Source: Chryseobacterium herbae (GTDB lineage Bacteria; Bacteroidota; Bacteroidia; Flavobacteriales; Weeksellaceae). From it: a stretch of DNA of 64,000 nucleotides. The stretch lies in NCBI RefSeq assembly GCF_025154075.1, contig NZ_JAOAMU010000001.1:145981-209980 (forward strand), in the 5' to 3' direction. A model generated the notes under the pieces. The model had not been told where the DNA came from. It did no database searches and saw only the letters and a program-made list of their open reading frames with translations. The position numbers and the translations under genes are program-made. Positions 44,246 to 52,786 of the stretch are shown here, piece by piece (position 1 is the stretch's first letter; the number at the start of each line of letters is the position of its first letter).

Positions 44246-45289
44246 ATGAAAAAGATCCCATACATATTCGCTGTTTCAGTTTTACCTTTTGTGGTAAGCT
44301 GCAACACTCAACATTTAGGAAAAAACATAAAACCTTCCGTTATCACAGAAACCGTTATGCATGATACTGATGATCCGGCGATCTGGATCAATCCTGAAGA
44401 TGCCTCAAAAAGTCTCGTGATCGGAACCGATAAAGATACAGATGGTGGACTTTATGCCTTCGATCTGAACGGAAAAATCATCAATAAAGTTCCGGGATTA
44501 AAACGTCCAAACAATGTAGATCTGGAATATGGCTTTATGCTGAACGGAAAGAAAACGGACATTGCAGCCGTTACCGAAAGGGAAACCAATACCGTAAAAC
44601 TCTACCGTCTTCCTGATCTTAAAGAAGTAGGCCAATTTACCGTATTTGATGGTGAAGCGGAGCATGATCCGATGGGAATTTCAATGTATAAAAACCCGTC
44701 AACAGGAGAAATCTATGCTGTGGTAGGAAGAAAATCCGGTCCGGCTGACGGTTATCTTTGGCAGTATCAACTTTCTGAAAAAGATGGAAAAATCACAGGT
44801 GAAGTTGTCCGTAAATTTGGAAAATACAGCGGACTGAAAGAGATCGAAAGCATTGCTGTAGATGATGAAATGGGGTATATTTATTATTCTGATGAGCAAT
44901 TTGGTGTGCATCAGTATTACGCAGATCCAGCGAAAGGAAATGAAGAACTTCTGGTTTTCGGAAAGGGTGATTTTAAATCTGATGTGGAAGGTATCTCCAT
45001 CTACCCTACTTCTGCCCAAACAGGTTATATTCTGGTTTCCAACCAACAGAAAGATACTTTTAATGTATATCTGAGAGAAGATCCGGCAAAGGGAAAAATT
45101 GCAGAAATCCCGGTTTCTACCAGTGAAAGCGACGGTTCAGAGGTGACGAATGTGAATTTAGGACCTAAATTTCCTAAGGGGGTATTTGTAGCGATGAGTA
45201 ATGGAAAAGTCTTCCATTTTTATGACTGGAGGATTATTGAGGAGAGAATTAAAGCTGCCGAACAAACCACTATTTCTGAATCAAAGTAG
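44246..45289 (+). CDS. Beta-propeller phytase, lipoprotein
   Basis: The 347-residue protein has a lipoprotein signal (lipobox VVSC, Cys16). It matches beta-propeller phytases: DDPAIWINPEDASKSLVIGT, DTDGGLYAFDLNGK, RPNNVDLEYGF, IESIAVDDEMGYIYYSDEQFG and a GISIYP segment. These enzymes use calcium to hydrolyse phytate to lower inositol phosphates. The start at 44246 follows the receptor gene by 4 bases and gives a normal signal; an earlier frame ATG (44231) lies inside the receptor gene. Together they form a phytate-phosphate acquisition operon. Confidence 0.88.
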   Translation: MKKIPYIFAVSVLPFVVSCNTQHLGKNIKPSVITETVMHDTDDPAIWINPEDASKSLVIGTDKDTDGGLYAFDLNGKIINKVPGLKRPNNVDLEYGFMLNGKKTDIAAVTERETNTVKLYRLPDLKEVGQFTVFDGEAEHDPMGISMYKNPSTGEIYAVVGRKSGPADGYLWQYQLSEKDGKITGEVVRKFGKYSGLKEIESIAVDDEMGYIYYSDEQFGVHQYYADPAKGNEELLVFGKGDFKSDVEGISIYPTSAQTGYILVSNQQKDTFNVYLREDPAKGKIAEIPVSTSESDGSEVTNVNLGPKFPKGVFVAMSNGKVFHFYDWRIIEERIKAAEQTTISESK

Positions 45290-45337
45290 AATAATTACAT
45301 TTTCACAGGCATAATTTGCTCTTTAGAGCGATAATTA

Positions 45338-45363
45338 GCCACTGCAATTGCGGTGGCTTTTTG
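45338..45363 (+). terminator. Intrinsic terminator after the phytase gene
   Basis: GCCACTGC pairs with GCGGTGGC around AATT, then CTTTTT. It lies 49 bases beyond the stop codon. Confidence 0.7.
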
Positions 45364-45478
45364 ATCAGCATCAGTGACCATTTATAGTATAATGATTGAT
45401 TATAACAAACAAAAAGTTACCAATATCCTAAAAACCAAAACAGTAAATTAATTTATTACAATCATTTTTATATTTATT

Positions 45479-45509
45479 TTGATCGCGTATATAAAAAATC
45501 ACTAATTTG
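45479..45509 (+). promoter_or_regulatory. Candidate promoter of GG-leader peptide 3
   Basis: TTG (45479-45481), 21 bases, then TAATTTG (45503-45509), the same one-base-short form seen before the DJ-1-like gene. The leader would be about 58 bases long. Confidence 0.4.
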
Positions 45510-45573
45510 GGACAAAATAAAAGCGGAATCTGAAAAGCTTATAAAAGAGTAGGAAAAACTAAAAAAATAATTC

Positions 45574-45768
45574 ATGAAAAATCTTACAAAAATTTCGAGA
45601 GAGGGTTTAAAATCAGTTAAGGGAGGAACTAAAGAAGGATGTCCGGGACCTGGATCTCCGTTCTACCGTCCTTACGATTCACAGGAACAATGTGAAAGTG
45701 CCACAGGAAAAACCTGTTATTTTTTAGAGCAAGGCTATTGTTTCAATGAGGGATGGTTTGCTAATTAA
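45574..45768 (+). CDS. GG-leader bacteriocin-like peptide 3
   Basis: The 64-residue peptide has the leader MKNLTKISREGLKSVKGG. The cargo of 46 residues (TKEGCPGPGSPFYRPYDSQE...CYFLEQGYCFNEGWFAN) has four Cys and many aromatic residues. It belongs to the same leader family as the two peptides at 33.5 kb but is on its own, with its own promoter and terminator. The function is not known; bacteriocin or signal peptide is a family-level guess. Confidence 0.75.
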   Translation: MKNLTKISREGLKSVKGGTKEGCPGPGSPFYRPYDSQEQCESATGKTCYFLEQGYCFNEGWFAN

Positions 45769-45832
45769 TTTTAAAAAAATCAACTTTTCTTTTAATACAA
45801 AATGCAGAATTAAAGTTCTGTGATCCAATAAA

Positions 45833-45857
45833 AAGCCAGCTTTAGGAGCTGGTTTTT
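45833..45857 (+). terminator. Intrinsic terminator after GG peptide 3
   Basis: AGCCAGCT pairs with AGCTGG(T) around TTAGG, followed by TTTTT, 65 bases past the stop. Confidence 0.65.
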
Positions 45858-46216
45858 CAATTTATGAAAGTTTGGATGTCTAAAATCGGACAGATAAATT
45901 ACAAAACATGTCGTTTTATATTGTAGTTAGAAGTTTAATCAATATTTGAAAGCACTACATTAATAAAATCATAATCAATTGATAATCAAAATAATAAATC
46001 ACTTCCATTCTTTATAATGAACTTTTATTTGCTGCTCTGCAAAACAATTTAGCAATTAAAATCATTAGTATTAAAATAATTGTATCTTTTCACCGTTGTA
46101 CTAACACATTTTCCCACGTAAACCAACCATGAAAGCTGATCACTTTTTTGTTTAGTTTATGATAATTTCCTGGAGAAGCACCTGATTACGACACGGATCA
46201 AAAAAAACAACTTCTT
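45858..46216. other. Intergenic region without a gene
   Basis: Very AT-rich and non-coding. No hairpin or promoter consensus was clear ahead of the lpxD-type gene. Confidence 0.5.
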
Positions 46217-47209
46217 ATGAAATTATTTTCAGTATTAGAAATCAATACGCTACTAAAAGGTTATATAGTGGGCAGTACTTCACATTCAGTTTCTTCTCCG
46301 GAGCAAATAGAACTTGCCGGTAATCATCAAATTACTTTTATAGGTCATAAAAAATATGAGAAACTCTGGGAAGGGAGTAAGGCATCGGTAGCTGTTGTCA
46401 ATAATGACATCTCTATTCAACCCGGTACCAACAGGGCATTTATAAAAGTTAATGATGCCGATCTTGCCATGTGTCAGCTTCTGGAATTGTTTGCGCCTCT
46501 TCATCCTCAGTTTGATACAGATATTCACCCTACTGCATCGGTGCATCCCACCGCTATTGTTGGCAAAGGTACCCATATCGGTGCAGGCACATACATTGGT
46601 CCTCATGTAGAACTAGGCGACAATGTGACTATTTACCCTAACGCTACTATTTTAGATCATAGCACAGTAGGTAAAAACAGTACGGTATGGAGCGGTGTTG
46701 TCATCCGGGAAAACTGCCATATTGGTAGAAACACGATATTACATCCTAATTCAACGATCGGTGCCGATGGTTTTGGGTTCAGGCCTTGTCCGGAAAGAGG
46801 ATTGGCAAAGATTCCACAAATTGGTAATGTTGTCATTGGCGACTGGGTGGAAATTGGTGCCGGTGCATGTGTAGACCGGGGTAAATTCAGTTCTACTATT
46901 GTTGGTGATGGCTGCAAAATTGACAACCTTGTTCAAATAGGTCACAATAGTGTACTGGGCAAATTTTGTATTATGGCGGGCAACAGTGGCCTTGCAGGTA
47001 GTGTAACCCTAGGTGATCGTGTTATTATTGGCGGAAGCGCTTCTATTAAAGATCACACTACTATTGGTAGTGGTGCAATTATAGGCGCCGGATCCGGTGT
47101 TGTAGGTGATGTGCCGGCAGGTAAAACCTATCTTGGCTACCCTGCCGCTGAAGCGCGTACTACCCTAAAACAATGGGCTACAATTAAAAGGCTTGCTGGA
47201 AATAGTTAA
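46217..47209 (+). CDS. lpxD: LpxD-type UDP-3-O-acylglucosamine N-acyltransferase
   Basis: The 330-residue protein has an N-terminal uridine-binding-like domain (about 1-100), then a left-handed beta-helix made of hexapeptide repeats ([39 protein letters not shown]) and a C-terminal helix ([14 protein letters not shown]). The conserved ADGFGF and [10 protein letters not shown] (catalytic His) segments are present. In lipid A synthesis it adds the second 3-hydroxyacyl chain. In most Bacteroidota the housekeeping lpxD adjoins lpxC; this copy stands alone, between a GG-peptide gene and a gene remnant, so it may be an additional paralogue. Confidence 0.78.
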   Translation: MKLFSVLEINTLLKGYIVGSTSHSVSSPEQIELAGNHQITFIGHKKYEKLWEGSKASVAVVNNDISIQPGTNRAFIKVNDADLAMCQLLELFAPLHPQFDTDIHPTASVHPTAIVGKGTHIGAGTYIGPHVELGDNVTIYPNATILDHSTVGKNSTVWSGVVIRENCHIGRNTILHPNSTIGADGFGFRPCPERGLAKIPQIGNVVIGDWVEIGAGACVDRGKFSSTIVGDGCKIDNLVQIGHNSVLGKFCIMAGNSGLAGSVTLGDRVIIGGSASIKDHTTIGSGAIIGAGSGVVGDVPAGKTYLGYPAAEARTTLKQWATIKRLAGNS

Positions 47210-47237
47210 TTATATAACAGTTTCAACTAAAAAATAA

Positions 47238-47266
47238 CCACTGCAAAAAACAGTGGCTTTATTTTT
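47238..47266 (+). terminator. Intrinsic terminator after the lpxD-type gene
   Basis: CCACTG pairs with CAGTGG around CAAAAAA, then CTTTATTTTT, 29 bases past the stop. Confidence 0.65.
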
Positions 47267-47327
47267 ATGGAATGGTATGAACGGGATTTTTCTATCAAAA
47301 CTTATTTTTGTTTTTAGTATTTCAGAA

Positions 47328-47540
47328 TTACTGAACTTGTTTTACATTACCATTAATTAAAGTATAAAAAAAGAGTTTCCCCCCAATCCTTTTAATGATA
47401 TAGTAATCATTATATGAATAACAGATAAATTTTTCCACTAATTTCTCTCCAGTTAAATTAGTTTTGATATAAAGAAATTTATTTTTAAATTTTACTTCTT
47501 TTGTGGTTAAATAAAAATCATTTCTGCCTTGTCTTCCGTC
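47328..47540 (-). pseudogene. C-terminal gene fragment, family unknown
   Basis: An open frame of 70 codons without a start codon reads DGRQGRNDFYLTTKEVKFKN, then IKTNLTGEKLVEKF and IGGKLFFYTLINGNVKQVQ, with a stop at 47328. It looks like a real protein end (alternating beta-strand pattern). Upstream, in the same frame, a stop occurs at once, and the DNA is shared with the end of the 90-residue coiled-coil gene. It is therefore the leftover of a gene truncated by the insertion or rearrangement that placed the S41 locus here. Confidence 0.4.
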
Positions 47541-47790
47541 TTAATTCCCGCACCCGCAGAGTCAGCTGTTTACGCAGATCATTATGATATTGTCTGTAAT
47601 TTTTGATGCTTCTTTCCAATTGTCTTTTATTGGCCAGATAATCTTCATACAGTTCACTCAATTCCGAGATCTTCGAGATCATATCAGAAGGCTGGATATC
47701 CGAAGTACCAGCTGTTTTCTTCAGGAGACCGCGGTAATACTCCATCCGGTCTGTAAGGCTGCTGTGAAATTTTGGTTCTATTCCCTGCAT
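47518..47790 (-). CDS. Small basic coiled-coil protein
   Basis: The 90-residue protein starts MQGIEPKFHSSLTDRMEYYR and has a long helix (about 40-85: ISELSELYEDYLANKRQLER...) with heptad-like spacing, ending in RELRRKTRQK. It has no signal peptide or known domain. It is 37 bases downstream of the S41 protease gene and codirectional, so it may be the last gene of that operon. The 3' end overlaps a remnant in another frame. It may not be translated. Confidence 0.45.
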   Translation of the reverse strand: MQGIEPKFHSSLTDRMEYYRGLLKKTAGTSDIQPSDMISKISELSELYEDYLANKRQLERSIKNYRQYHNDLRKQLTLRVRELRRKTRQK

Positions 47791-47827
47791 AGGCTGTTGA
47801 TTTATGTATTAAAGCTTAAAAGGACGG

Positions 47828-49177
47828 TTACTTTCCGATGGCGGCAGAAGGTGTATCACTCTGAAATAAAATTTTAACGCCTTTGTCCAAAGCATCTTTG
47901 CCTGCTGATTTTGAATAAATACTGTTCAGGGCTGATGAAATTAATGCTTCTTCTGAATCTCCCAATGGAAGCAGCGGCAATGTGGCATATTCGCTGGCCG
48001 CAATCTGTGGAGCAATTCCGTTGCTGTAAGCTCCTTCCCCATTGGCATTAAAAACTTTATAAATCACCGGATGAAGCTGCCAGGAAATCTTTTTAGGCTT
48101 TCGTTTATCTTCCACCATAAATCCGGCCATATCTTTACCCAGCGTTACATCTCCTACCTGAACCACCTGCAAATAAGGTTTAAGATTATTGATCACAATT
48201 TCTGATGCAGAAGCCGTACTACTCGAACTCAGAACATAGACTTTATTCAGTCCCAGGGCGTTCGCTCGAAGGGTATTGAAATCGAGGGCAGTGGGATCAT
48301 AAGCAATCTGCTGGGTAAATGTTCTTTTCACCTCACCTCCGTTTTTGTTTCCTTTGTACATAATGAATGGTGACGATGCTGTAATATTTGAAGGAATCAG
48401 GGAGCAGAGTGCCGCAGCTGAAGATACAGAACCACCGTAATTGTAACGGAGATCCACAATTAGCTCCTGCACTCCGGAAGCTTTGAATAAAGCGAATTTC
48501 TGGTTCAGCGCCGATGTCATTCCATCCGGAAAATCGTAGATGTAGAGATAGCCTGTCTTTTTACCGTTTTTTTCAAATATTTTTGACTCCAAAGGCTGTT
48601 CAAAAGAGTATCCATAATAAACTTTGATGTTCTTTTCATCCGCAACCGTTCCGTTTTTCCAGTTTCCTACCGTAAGATCTATCACGGTTTGGTCTTTAAT
48701 TGATGAGGTTAATTGTTCTGCATTGGATGCCGTAATAGCCTGGCCGCTGATCTTTGTGATCATCATTCCTCTCTGCAGCCCCGAATTGAATGCCGGAGAG
48801 TTTTTCATAACCAGTTTAACTGTGGTCACCACATTTCCATTCGGTAGCTGTATTACTGCGTAATCAAAACCATACATATTCCGGACAGACCTCGGATAGG
48901 AAGAAGGATCCTGGGTATCTACCGCAAATGAAAAACGGTCCTGAGGTGACAGCAGACTTTTAAAGAAATCTTTCACAGGAAGATGGTAATCCGGTTTGCC
49001 CGGCATCTGATCTGCCCAGTAATAGTAACGCCTCATGCTGTCCTGCACCCAAAGGTTAACAGATTCTGTACTTCCGTCCGGGAAACCGGGACTCCCTTCA
49101 TCATCATTATTGCATGATAAGACCAATAGGGAAACTGCAACAAGCAGCAACAGGTGATAATAAATATACTTCTTCAT
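47828..49177 (-). CDS. S41 family (Ctp-type) protease, surface lipoprotein
   Basis: The 449-residue protein has a lipobox (VLSC, Cys22) followed by NNDDEGS, an acidic patch like the lipoprotein export signal of Bacteroidota, so it is probably on the cell surface. A PDZ-like domain lies at about 105-190 (PAFNSGLQRGMMITKISGQAI). The S41 catalytic part has SSTASASEIVINN (nucleophile Ser) and, 25 residues later, GKDMAG with the general-base Lys. It lies at the end of a codirectional operon-like set headed by FecR and a TonB receptor. It may process a surface or imported protein; this is inference. Confidence 0.88.
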   Translation of the reverse strand: MKKYIYYHLLLLVAVSLLVLSCNNDDEGSPGFPDGSTESVNLWVQDSMRRYYYWADQMPGKPDYHLPVKDFFKSLLSPQDRFSFAVDTQDPSSYPRSVRNMYGFDYAVIQLPNGNVVTTVKLVMKNSPAFNSGLQRGMMITKISGQAITASNAEQLTSSIKDQTVIDLTVGNWKNGTVADEKNIKVYYGYSFEQPLESKIFEKNGKKTGYLYIYDFPDGMTSALNQKFALFKASGVQELIVDLRYNYGGSVSSAAALCSLIPSNITASSPFIMYKGNKNGGEVKRTFTQQIAYDPTALDFNTLRANALGLNKVYVLSSSSTASASEIVINNLKPYLQVVQVGDVTLGKDMAGFMVEDKRKPKKISWQLHPVIYKVFNANGEGAYSNGIAPQIAASEYATLPLLPLGDSEEALISSALNSIYSKSAGKDALDKGVKILFQSDTPSAAIGK

Positions 49178-49191
49178 AGAAACGACTGGTA

Positions 49192-49932
49192 TTACAGATA
49201 ATCTGCTACATCGATATCTCCTTTGACCGTAAGGACACCATTTTCCATTTTTTCCTGAATCACGATCAGATTGGCTCCCATGTCCTGTTTTATTTTTACT
49301 TTAATGATTTCAGATCCGATATAGGGAGTGGAAGTTCCGGGTTTATAGAGCTCAAGATAAACCGGTGCTGTATTACTGAAATAGCTATATATTTTCACCT
49401 CTGTAAAACTCTTCTTCCCAATGTTGTCAAATTCTGCCAGCACTACTCCATTTTCTCTTTTCAGAATTCCTTTTACATTGGCTAATGTGGTACCGGAATA
49501 CTCACCTAAGTTTGGAAAAATGAATTCAAATCCTACTTTTCCCAGATTAACCTGTGGTTTTACGGCTGAGGCCTGAAGAAAGATTCCAGGAAGATTGAAG
49601 AAGTTCAGGGTTTTGTAATCGTCGATATTATTGTAGGTCATATTATAATGGGCTACCTCAGCACCCGTTTCAGTGTTGTAGATTCCAAGTCTGTCTGTTT
49701 CGCCTTCATCTAAGACAAAATCAATTCTTGTTTCTATTTTATTGGTGTAAGAAGTGCTTCCGTTGATGGATACCGGTATTCCGTTCAATCTCAGCTGAAG
49801 AACGTCCGGCTTTGAATATCCTTTGATATTAACCTGAGCAGGTTTCTGAGATTTATCAAACGGCTGCATTACGCTGCTGTCTGCACAGGAAACGAATAGA
49901 GTGAAAAGTAAAAGTGCAATGAACTTATTCAT
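49192..49932 (-). CDS. Putative lipoprotein, beta-rich, partner of the S41 protease
   Basis: The 246-residue protein has the lipobox LFVSC (Cys16). Three beta-sandwich-like parts can be traced: QVNIKGYSKPDVLQLRLNGI, AHYNMTYNNIDDYKTLNFFN and IYSYFSNTAPVYLELYKPG. No known domain is recognised. The S41 protease follows 14 bases later, so the two are co-expressed and probably act together at the cell envelope. Confidence 0.7.
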   Translation of the reverse strand: MNKFIALLLFTLFVSCADSSVMQPFDKSQKPAQVNIKGYSKPDVLQLRLNGIPVSINGSTSYTNKIETRIDFVLDEGETDRLGIYNTETGAEVAHYNMTYNNIDDYKTLNFFNLPGIFLQASAVKPQVNLGKVGFEFIFPNLGEYSGTTLANVKGILKRENGVVLAEFDNIGKKSFTEVKIYSYFSNTAPVYLELYKPGTSTPYIGSEIIKVKIKQDMGANLIVIQEKMENGVLTVKGDIDVADYL

Positions 49933-50144
49933 TTATATAAATTTAAATTATAAAACCGGACTTAGAAATATTGCCCCGCCCGTTGATAAGCGGGACAATA
50001 GGATAATTATAAAAAAACTAAGTCAGATATGTTTATGGTCAAAAAAGTCTCTGCGGGGAAGCTTCAAATCATTTTTGACCGATTAAAGTTTTCATGTCAA
50101 TTCCTGCAGAATGCTCTGTAGGTGGGTGGATAATGACTGTTTGG

Positions 50145-51068
50145 TTATTTTTTGATAAACTTCAGCCTTTCCGTTGTTTTTCCGTCAGAAACTTCAGCGA
50201 TGTACATTCCTGCCTGCAATGAAGCTACATTCACAGATCTGTTATAAGGTACTGAAAGCACTTTCTGTCCGGCTACACTGTAGATATTCACCTCAGTTTT
50301 ATTTTCATTAAAGCCTGGATTCAGTTGAAGCTGAAGGAATTCCTTTACCGGATTTTCCTTTATTTTAGTTAAATTTTCGTTCTTCTTTACATCCTTTGTT
50401 CCCAAAAATGTTGAAGCATAAATCGCCATTTCATCGATGTTAATATTCTGCAGATTGTTTCCTGTCGTTTTTCTGTTAGACCACATCGCGATGTAGATCT
50501 TTTTACCGGCAAAAGCAGAAATATCTATAAGGTTTTCTTTAAACTGAGTAAGATCAGCTGGAAAAGGGTTGCTGAGCGTTCCGGCTATAATTCTGTACGG
50601 ACTTGGAATGTCATTTCCACTTCCATCTACGGTCATTGCCTGAAAGTCGGCCAATGTAGGAACGGGCTTCTGAGGAGTGCTTACATAAATAAACAAATCA
50701 CGTCCGAAATTAAGATGTGTGGTTCTCTGTCTTCCGATATACGCTGCCAGATTGATGGTTCCGGATGCTCCTTCCAGATTGATCTGTGGAGAAATGATCC
50801 AGTCGTTTTCAGTAGCAAGGCTTGGAACTGTACCTGAAGGAACCAGACTTGTGGAATAGCGAAGCGTCCCGGAAGTACCATACGTGAGAGCGGTACCGCT
50901 TAAATAAATATTTTGTCCCTGTACCCATCCGTTTCCGTTATTGTTAAGGTCATGGGTAGTCCATCCCTGAAGATCAGCGGGTGTATCAAAAGAATTGCTC
51001 CATACCTGAAGCTGCGCTGCTGCTGCCTGAGATACCAATACAATAGATAATAAAAATAGTTTTTTCAT
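50145..51068 (-). CDS. Secreted choice-of-anchor J-type protein with T9SS sorting domain
   Basis: The 307-residue protein has a signal peptide (MKKLFLLSIVLVSQAAAA). The main domain (about 20-215) shows WSNSFDTPADLQGWTTHDLN, ATENDWIISPQINLEG and KKIYIAMWSNRK, as in choice-of-anchor J (MAM-like jelly-roll) domains. The last 75 residues (KENPVKEFLQLQLNPGFNEN...GMYIAEVSDG...LKFIKK) are a T9SS type A sorting domain. It is therefore displayed on or released from the cell surface. It is codirectional with the two beta-helix lipoproteins upstream, 70 bases after the second. Confidence 0.85.
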   Translation of the reverse strand: MKKLFLLSIVLVSQAAAAQLQVWSNSFDTPADLQGWTTHDLNNNGNGWVQGQNIYLSGTALTYGTSGTLRYSTSLVPSGTVPSLATENDWIISPQINLEGASGTINLAAYIGRQRTTHLNFGRDLFIYVSTPQKPVPTLADFQAMTVDGSGNDIPSPYRIIAGTLSNPFPADLTQFKENLIDISAFAGKKIYIAMWSNRKTTGNNLQNINIDEMAIYASTFLGTKDVKKNENLTKIKENPVKEFLQLQLNPGFNENKTEVNIYSVAGQKVLSVPYNRSVNVASLQAGMYIAEVSDGKTTERLKFIKK

Positions 51069-51138
51069 AATACAGATTATTAGAGATTTTAAAAAAAAGC
51101 AGGGAAAGACATGGGAAGCTTCCCCTGCATTTAATGTT

Positions 51139-52452
51139 TTATTCTACAATAGAGAAGTCATATTTAGTCCATGTTCCCTGGAAGTTTCCACCATTTCTAG
51201 GAGATACGTTCCATGGTCCTTCGTTGAAGAACGGCTGGCTCATACCCCAAGATGAAGCGGTAGTTCCTGTCAATAGGTTGGCAGCAGGAATTCCTGATGT
51301 ACCTGTACCTGTAACAGCAGTTGTAAATGCGTGTACCTGGATTGAGCTTAGGTTAGAAGCTGAAGTAAGTTCAGAACCTGTACCTTCTACTTTGATTCCA
51401 ACAGGATATCCTGTCACTACAGCGTTATTCAACGTTAATTTTCCGTTTCTTCTGATGTGAATACCGTTTTCATAAAAAGATCCTGAAGGTGTTGGTGTAG
51501 TATATAACACACTAGTACGTGATCCTACGATAGTAAGATTGTTGATTACCGGATTGGTGATCAACGGTGTAGCAGTACCTGTTGCGTTATTATCCAATTC
51601 AATACCGTTCGTATCAGAAACACCACCACTTAAACTGTGTGTAGAGTTAGTATCTGCTAAAGCAAGTGCATTGGTAATGGTTCCTGTGTACCCGTTGTCG
51701 AAGTCAAAGTTATCATCATCCGCAGCAAAAGAAACCAGGTTAGAAGCATTCACTGTACCTCCGAAGAATTCGAAAGAGTCATCTTTACCGTAAGAAACCT
51801 GGATATGATCTAAAGTAGTACCATTTCCAACACCTCCTAAAGTAAGACCGTTGATCTCATTTCCTGAGTTAGGCGCTAAAAGATCGAATCCAGCAAATTC
51901 AATACGAACATATTTCAATGTACCTCCGTTGTGAGATGCATTGGAACCTCCGTAATAAAAATCTGAACCAGTTAATCCTTCAATTGTCTTAGTATCAGGT
52001 GTATTGGCAGGTGCATCACCTAAGATAATCACCCCACCGAAATCTCCAGGAGCAGCCGTTGTGTTTTCGTCTCCATCTAACAGTTTATAACTTGTAAAAA
52101 TAATCGGCTGAGATTCTGTACCGGTAGCGTTGATCTGACCTGTTTTAGAGATTACTAAAACTCCTGTAGCGGTATTGGCTGCCTTTGGTTTTGCTTTAAT
52201 GAAAGTTCCCGGCTGAATAGTTAATACTGCACCGTTCTTCACCGTTACAATACCATCAAGTTCTACAACACCACTCCATGTAGTGCTTGAAGTAATATCA
52301 CCGCTTACCGTAGTTACAGGAAGAGAAGAAGCTGTAAGGTACTCAGCAGAAGCAGGCTTCATTTCAAAAGGAGAAGAAGAATCTGCAAGGTTATCATTTT
52401 GACAAGCAGTAAGAGATAATGCTGCAACAGCAATTAAAGTTAGTTTTTTCAT
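51139..52452 (-). CDS. Beta-helix surface lipoprotein, paralogue 1
   Basis: The 437-residue protein has a lipoprotein signal (MKKLTLIAVAALSLTAC, Cys17) with QNDN after the Cys, consistent with surface export. The body is a right-handed parallel beta-helix-like repeat: GIVTVKNGAVLTIQPGTFIK, GVLVISKTGQINATGTESQP, FGGVIILGDAP, LKYVRIEFAGFD and GTTLDHIQVSYGKDDSFEFF. The end (FSIVE) matches that of the neighbouring paralogue. It may bind a polysaccharide or protein for the TonB receptor encoded upstream, in the manner of a surface binding partner. The ligand is unknown. Confidence 0.8.
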   Translation of the reverse strand: MKKLTLIAVAALSLTACQNDNLADSSSPFEMKPASAEYLTASSLPVTTVSGDITSSTTWSGVVELDGIVTVKNGAVLTIQPGTFIKAKPKAANTATGVLVISKTGQINATGTESQPIIFTSYKLLDGDENTTAAPGDFGGVIILGDAPANTPDTKTIEGLTGSDFYYGGSNASHNGGTLKYVRIEFAGFDLLAPNSGNEINGLTLGGVGNGTTLDHIQVSYGKDDSFEFFGGTVNASNLVSFAADDDNFDFDNGYTGTITNALALADTNSTHSLSGGVSDTNGIELDNNATGTATPLITNPVINNLTIVGSRTSVLYTTPTPSGSFYENGIHIRRNGKLTLNNAVVTGYPVGIKVEGTGSELTSASNLSSIQVHAFTTAVTGTGTSGIPAANLLTGTTASSWGMSQPFFNEGPWNVSPRNGGNFQGTWTKYDFSIVE

Positions 52453-52786
52453 TGTTATAATTTTTAGTAGACCCGGTTATATTATTTTTATGACCGAATT
52501 TTTAATATTTAGGAACATCCGCCTCTATATTCCTGCGATTTGGTTGTATAATCACCCTGCATTTCAGGAGGAGCTGTCCTGCCGGGGTTCCCTACTTATC
52601 CGCTGCTGTCCGGGAAAAAATAACAGCGGCCGGTTTTTATTGATCCTGTACTGCTGTGCGCATCATCAGTATTGATCCGGATCGTTCTCAGGTTTCCGAA
52701 ACCTGTACATTGCATCAATGAGCTCTTTTTATTTTATTCTTTTCAAAACAGAAAATCAGTAATGAATTTTCTTTCTTTAAAGTTTT
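52453..52786. other. Spacer between the two beta-helix lipoprotein genes
   Basis: It is 334 bases long and more GC-rich in its middle than other spacers. CCGCTG and CAGCGG at about 52600-52633 could pair. No gene is supported. The length suggests that paralogue 1 may have its own promoter. Confidence 0.4.
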
